Positions 59,109-64,000 of a stretch of DNA of 64,000 nt are shown in pieces. Each line of letters starts with the position of its first letter. The stretch's first letter is position 1. The stretch lies in contig KK106983.1 of assembly GCA_000611775.1 (NCBI GenBank), forward strand, positions 809,542 through 873,541, in the 5' to 3' direction. The translations under genes and the position numbers were made by a program. Under the pieces are notes generated by a model. The model made no database searches. It was not told the DNA's origin and saw only the letters and a list, made by a program, of their open reading frames with translations. This DNA is from Umbilicaria muhlenbergii. Taxonomy: Eukaryota > Ascomycota > Lecanoromycetes > Umbilicariales > Umbilicariaceae.

Positions 59109-62100
59109 ATGGCGGACGAGAGTGATAACGACAACGACACAACCTCACCGGGTCATATCACTCCGCAGCCGCCAGACCAGTCCGCGGCTATTACACCTCC
59201 TTCCACCACAAACGATGCACCATCAGACTCTGTGCCACCACGTGCTTCCTCCGGCACACCACATCCACCCGTCGCTCTAACCGCGGCGACAGAGGCATCC
59301 ACAAAAGCGACACCTCTCGATTCGCAACCAATGACCGCTACTTCATCTACTTCGTCCGCGCCCTCAATAAAGGTCACGTCGGCCAGCGAAGCAAACGGAC
59401 CGTCTCCATATGGCACGAGATCGCGGAATAGGACGGGGACTGCGCGAATAAACTATGCGGAGGACCGAGACATGGACGTGGATGTGGATTGGGGCTCCAG
59501 CTCCAAGAAGGCCCAATCTTCCTCAAGCTCCGCAGCTCCTGGCTCTGCACAAGCGGGTGAGAGTGAGAAGTTCTTGGGTGTCAGCACACGCCGATCCTCT
59601 ACCAGCACCAATGGATCGGTGGCACCAAAGTCTACGGTACAGGCCGTACCGATGCCTAAAGACTACATACCTGGAATGTCAACCTTCTCGGTCAACGCCG
59701 ACACCAGCGCGGTCTCTCATGCACCATCCAAAAAGCGCAAAGCGCCAGGAGGAGTGCCAAATGCCACAAGTGCATCTACTGCTCAGGCCCACCCCACGAC
59801 CTCGAGGAGGACGAGCGCCGCCATACCGGCTGCCGGCGGTTCTCGGGAGACTAATATGCTGAGTTTCGAATCGAGTCAAGGGTTTTTAAAGAATGGCAAA
59901 CTGCGGGCGGACGATGGCACATTGCTTGGGCTCAATGGTATGCATATCCTTGGAAACAATCTGGCTTTGGCAATTTTTCAAAAGCACAAAGCGCATATGA
60001 AACTCCCTACTTTCTGGAGGTTCTTCTTTCTAATGTGATGGTAGAGCACGTATATCTTATATGCGAACCACCGGGAGAGCCTTACTACGTAGCTCGCATA
60101 ATGGAATTCTTACATGCGAAAAATGATCACAGCTTACCTATAGACTCCTTGCGCGTCAATTGGTACTATCGCCCACGAGATATACAGCGGAAGGTCAACG
60201 ACACCCGTGTGGTATTTGCATCCATGCATTCTGATACTTGTCCTCTCACCTCACTGCGGGGGAAATGCAGGATTCTCCACAGGAGCGATATAAACGATCT
60301 GGACGAATACAGAAAAACCAAAGACAGTTTCTGGTACGAGAAGATGTATGACCGCTATATCCATCGTTACTATGAAGTCATACCTACGGCTCAAGTCATC
60401 AACGTGCCCGAGAGGGTCAAGAAGGTCTTGGACGAACGATGGAAATTTGTGATTGTAGAGATCGGACGCGGCAAGGAGTTGACCAGTGCAGTCAAAAGCT
60501 GTAAACGATGCTCAGGGTACTGTGCGAGGTGAGCAGTCCTATCGTCCCTCTTTCGGTTTTTTAGACTAACTCCTTGTGCCAGTAACGATTCGGTTGATTG
60601 TGCGATGTGCAAAAACACTTATCACATGAACTGCGTCCGACCGCCGCTACTGAAGAAACCCGCGCGTGGTTTTGCCTGGTCCTGCGGTCCATGTAGCCGA
60701 AAACAAGAACGCAAGCTTGAAGCTCGCAACACTCCCATTGTGGGTGAGAGAGCAGTAGATGCCGAGGAAGAGGAGTTATTGGAAGAGGAAGAAGATGACA
60801 ACGCTGGAGTGTCAGACCTGACAAGTGGGAGTAGCCCAAGGGAAGCAGACTCTCAAGATCTAGGGACGCGGCCTGCCACAGCCGAGCAGATAGCGCAAGC
60901 AAAGCTCTGGCCTTACAGGTATCTAGGCATACATTGCCGGGTGGAAGATGCTCTTGATTATGACGACCGAATATACCCACGTGCCAGTTCTCGCCTGGGT
61001 CCCCGACATCAAGCAAACGTCACCATCTGGCATGGCCGGCCTGTGGAGTTAGTCAAACCGGCCGATATCAAGAAGAAGTACATCAAGGGTAGCAGCCACA
61101 AGAAGGATGCTAAGCTCTCCAAAGAAACGATTGCAGCGCTGGAAGCTGATAAGATCGCAAGGGAGAAGCGGCCAAAGTGGGTTATGGATGAGCCTCTAGG
61201 ATACGTCCACCGCGGCGAAGATCATCCCAATTGCGATCCGGCAAATACTGCGAGGCTGCAATTCTGCCTACCTGAGGTCGGCGAAATATCCTCGCGCGGT
61301 ATGGACGACGAGCAAACTTCGGGTGATCTCAACATCAAGCTCGAGCAACGCGAGAAGTTCATTGATGACTACATGGCTAGAGCCAGGCCGATTGCTAGAT
61401 CATTTGGGCTGGAAGGATGGTCTACAAATTTCCTCGACAAGGCGCTCGAGCTACTCTGCAATAACAACTATGCCGTGGAGCCAGCACTTGAGCAGCTCCG
61501 GAATGTTGATAAGAGGAAGGATCTGAAGGAACCGGAGTTGACCAAGGAAGAGCTCAGGAAGTTTGAAGAAGGTGTTGCAAAGTACGGTTCCGAGCTGCGG
61601 GATGTCTCGAGACATGTGGGCAAGTCCCAGAAGCACGCGAACATCGTGCGTTTCTACTACATGTGGAAAAAGACGGACAGGGGGAAGCAAATATGGGGTC
61701 ATTACGAAGGTCGGAAAGGCAAGAAGCAAGCGAAGCAAACAGACTCAAAACTAGTGGACGACGTCGCCGATGATATTGATGACTCTGCCTTCGACAATGA
61801 CAAAGCCGCTCTGCGGAAGCGTGGCTTTGAGTGTAAATTCTGCGCCACGAGAAAATCTCCCCAGTGGCGTCGAGCGCCTGGGACTGTGCCAGGAACTACC
61901 GTCCCAGCGGAGCCCACTCCAAAGAGCAGCAAAGACAAAGGCGTACACCTTCTCGTGGCGTTGTGTCAACGCTGCGCCGGCCTTTGGCGCAAGTATGGCA
62001 TACAGTGGGAGAATATCGACGAAGTAGCTAAGAAAGTCGCACAAGGAGGCGGCAGGGCCTGGAAACGCCGTGTGGACGAGGAGCTCCTGATCGAGCTGGT

Positions 62101-64000
62101 CAGTGCCAATGAGGCGAACCAAATTGGGATGAGCACCGCAGCGGCAGCGGCAGCCGCCTCTGTAGGTCTCGATGTACCTCCGGCGTTGACTATCCAGCCT
62201 GGACAAGAGAATGCCAAAAAGAAACAGAAGATGAATCTTGAGCAGCAGCAGGTACCGAATGGCTTGCCCATTGATCCTCCTAAGAAGAAAGTGATCGAGA
62301 AGCCGCCCGAACCACCTTTAATACCGGATCAGCCGAGGATCAAGGCCCTTCCCTGCGCGGTGTGCTATGAAACGGAGCCAGCGGGCGACCAGCTCGTTTG
62401 CTGTCGAGCTTGCAGGCTTACTGTTCATAGAAACTGCTATGGCATTGCCGAGGGTCGACCAGCCAACAAGTGGCTTTGTGACATGTGCTTCAACGATAAC
62501 ACTGGTTCCTTGTCTACCTCCTACGAGTGTGTGCTGTGCCCAGTGCGCTGGAATGAGCACGAACTCATGGAGCCTCCCAGAATATCTCACAAGAAGAAGA
62601 CCGACAGGGAACGTGAGAAAGAACGCTTGGAGCGTGAGATGGTCCTGGATGCTACTGAAGTGTATCGCCGTAAGCAGGAAGATACGGGTAGGCCTGTGGG
62701 TCCTCGCGAACCATTGAAGCGTACAGCTGGCAACAACTGGGTACATGTCGTCTGTGCTATCTGGACAGCTGAGATGATTTTCGGGGATGCGAGGGCGCTG
62801 TCGCCGTCTGAAGGCATCGGGTCCATCCCCATATGGAGATATCAGCAGGTCTGCAAGCTTTGCAAAACCACCACGGGAGCCTGCGTGACATGCCATCAAT
62901 GTCCTGCTACGTTCCACGTGGCATGCGCCCAGCAACATGGGTATATTCTGGGCTTCGACGTTCGTCCGGTGAAAGGCTCCCGGCGCGATGTTAGCAATAC
63001 AATTGAACTAGGCAATGAGGCTGGAAACGCGAAGGCGGTCATTTATTGCAAGGAGCATACGCCCAAGGATATTGTCCATCCGATGAATGAACCTGTTGCA
63101 AATGAACGCTACAACGCATTGCAGTTGTATGTCCGCACGTACAAGCAGGCTGATACTTCCATGAGCGGGACGGTGCGAAAAGCTACCCTCATCAACTCCT
63201 CTACGAGAGCAATTACGCAACCAGCTTCGTCAACATCTGCGTCCGGAGCACTGGTCTCGAACGGATTGAGTGGGGCGAATTCAGCATCAGGAGCTTCTAC
63301 TCGGAGTTCAAGGGTGTCACCTGCGGCAGTGACTGTGAAGTCCGAGGAGGTAGATGAAGATGGAGATCGTGTGGTCCATTTGAGCGCTGTGACGAGCGCA
63401 GAACCAAGCGATAAGGAGTGCACTAGCTGTGGGACGACCACGAGTCCCAAGTGGCATAAGACAAGGGCCAAGCCGGCAAGGAGAGCCATTTCTCACGGCC
63501 CAGATAAACCTATGGCCTCCCCCTCAATTCCCTCCCAGCCACACTTGGTACAGCCAAATGGCTACGTCAACGGAGATGTCCCGTACGAGCGTGAAAGATC
63601 TTCCGACCAAGCTCTCGGCTCCCAATCGGAATCAGTGGTGGAGGGTTACGCTCAAGGCAATGGTTGTTCACTGGGCCACGAGACGTCTGTGAGGAATGCC
63701 GCGCACGCCAACGTGGCGATCACAACTTCGAACGGCGGACCGCCTGTATCGACAGTGGATACTCCCATGGTATATCAGTGCCACAAGTGCCACTTGAAGC
63801 AGCTCCAGGACCCACCCTCACACCAAACAACTCGATCGCCATCACAAGGGCTTCGAGCAGAGCCCGATGTTGTCCATGTATCAGACTCACCAAGCTCATC
63901 GCATGCGTGGCCTCCAGCGCCTGCGGCGTCTGTGGCACCCGCTGTGCCTGCCCAGAGTCCGTATAGCGGGTGGTCGAGCCAGCCCCCGCCATCGCAGCAC
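59109..64000 (+). CDS. SNT2: Snt2-type BAH/PHD/SANT chromatin protein (3' truncated by window)
   Basis: Chromatin reader and putative E3 ubiquitin ligase of the Snt2 family. Exons 59109-59937, 60045-60528 and 60583 to beyond the window end. Over 1550 residues visible; the frame is open at 64000. Order: disordered N-terminus (MADESDNDNDTTSPG), BAH domain (HVYLICEPPGEPYYVARIMEFL, DTCPLTSLRGKCRI), PHD finger 1 (CKRCSGYC, CAMCKNTYHMNC, CGPC), a SANT-like region (FEEGVAKYGSELRDVSRHVG), a GATA-like finger (CKFCATRKSPQWRR with CQRC), PHD 2 (CAVCYETE, CCRACRLTVHRNC) and an extended PHD (CKLCKTTTGACVTCHQCPATFHVACA). A second CxxC (CTSCGTTTSPKW, then CHKC) lies near the end. Divergent from the helicase. 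Confidence 0.92.

Overview
This window is nuclear DNA from a filamentous ascomycete (Pezizomycotina). The evidence is dense protein-coding genes split by short introns (about 45-80 nt, GT-AG, often with CTAAC or CTGAC branch sites), and orthologues of classical ascomycete genes with fungal-specific architecture (SNT2, FUN30, BUB2, FCY1, DUF2406, VMA21). I cannot fix the class from sequence alone; Dothideomycetes is a guess. No bacterial operons, rRNA, convincing tRNA, transposase or CRISPR array was seen.

Layout. 1-2.6 kb: gene-poor, with a decayed ribosomal-protein eL33 (RPL33) copy. 2.6-10.8 kb: a DUF2406 protein, VMA21 (V-ATPase assembly), FUN30 (chromatin remodeller) and an alkylguanine-DNA alkyltransferase. 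11.8-14.3 kb: a large uncharacterised protein. 14.6-19.7 kb: SEC20, mitochondrial ribosomal mL53, an APH/ACAD10-like kinase-fold protein and RFC2. 20.8-26.9 kb: a multi-pass membrane protein, DUS2, inorganic pyrophosphatase and an SDR. 27.8-35.3 kb: BUB2, MEX67 and ERV46. 36.1-39.4 kb: a PLP-dependent lyase facing an old yellow enzyme. 40.2-47.9 kb: RPP0, TRM82, HEM12, FCY1 and a YDJ1-type DnaJ. 48.3-53.3 kb: a small ORF, MSH1 and a WrbA-type flavodoxin. 54.5-64 kb: a HELQ/POLQ-type helicase and SNT2, which runs off the end.

Most genes are housekeeping and arranged head-to-head across short shared promoters: VMA21/FUN30, SEC20/mL53, APH/RFC2, DUS2/PPA, MEX67/ERV46, RPP0/TRM82, FCY1/YDJ1 and HELQ/SNT2. 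I see no biosynthetic cluster. Genome-maintenance functions are well represented (FUN30, MGT1, RFC2, MSH1, HELQ).

Most notable: the WrbA-type flavodoxin gene has a conserved-looking C-terminus ending in a TGA directly followed by CTA, the classical readthrough context. It then continues in frame for 78 codons to a polybasic stretch and a CaaX box (CEVQ). A 51-nt in-frame optional intron could also remove the stop. Either route would make a lipid-anchored isoform from the same gene as the soluble enzyme. Other signals are a cluster of introns with non-YAG acceptors, a C-to-G strand-composition flip inside many genes, and the RPL33 pseudogene. All exon junctions were placed by hand from reading frame, splice signals and family conservation.
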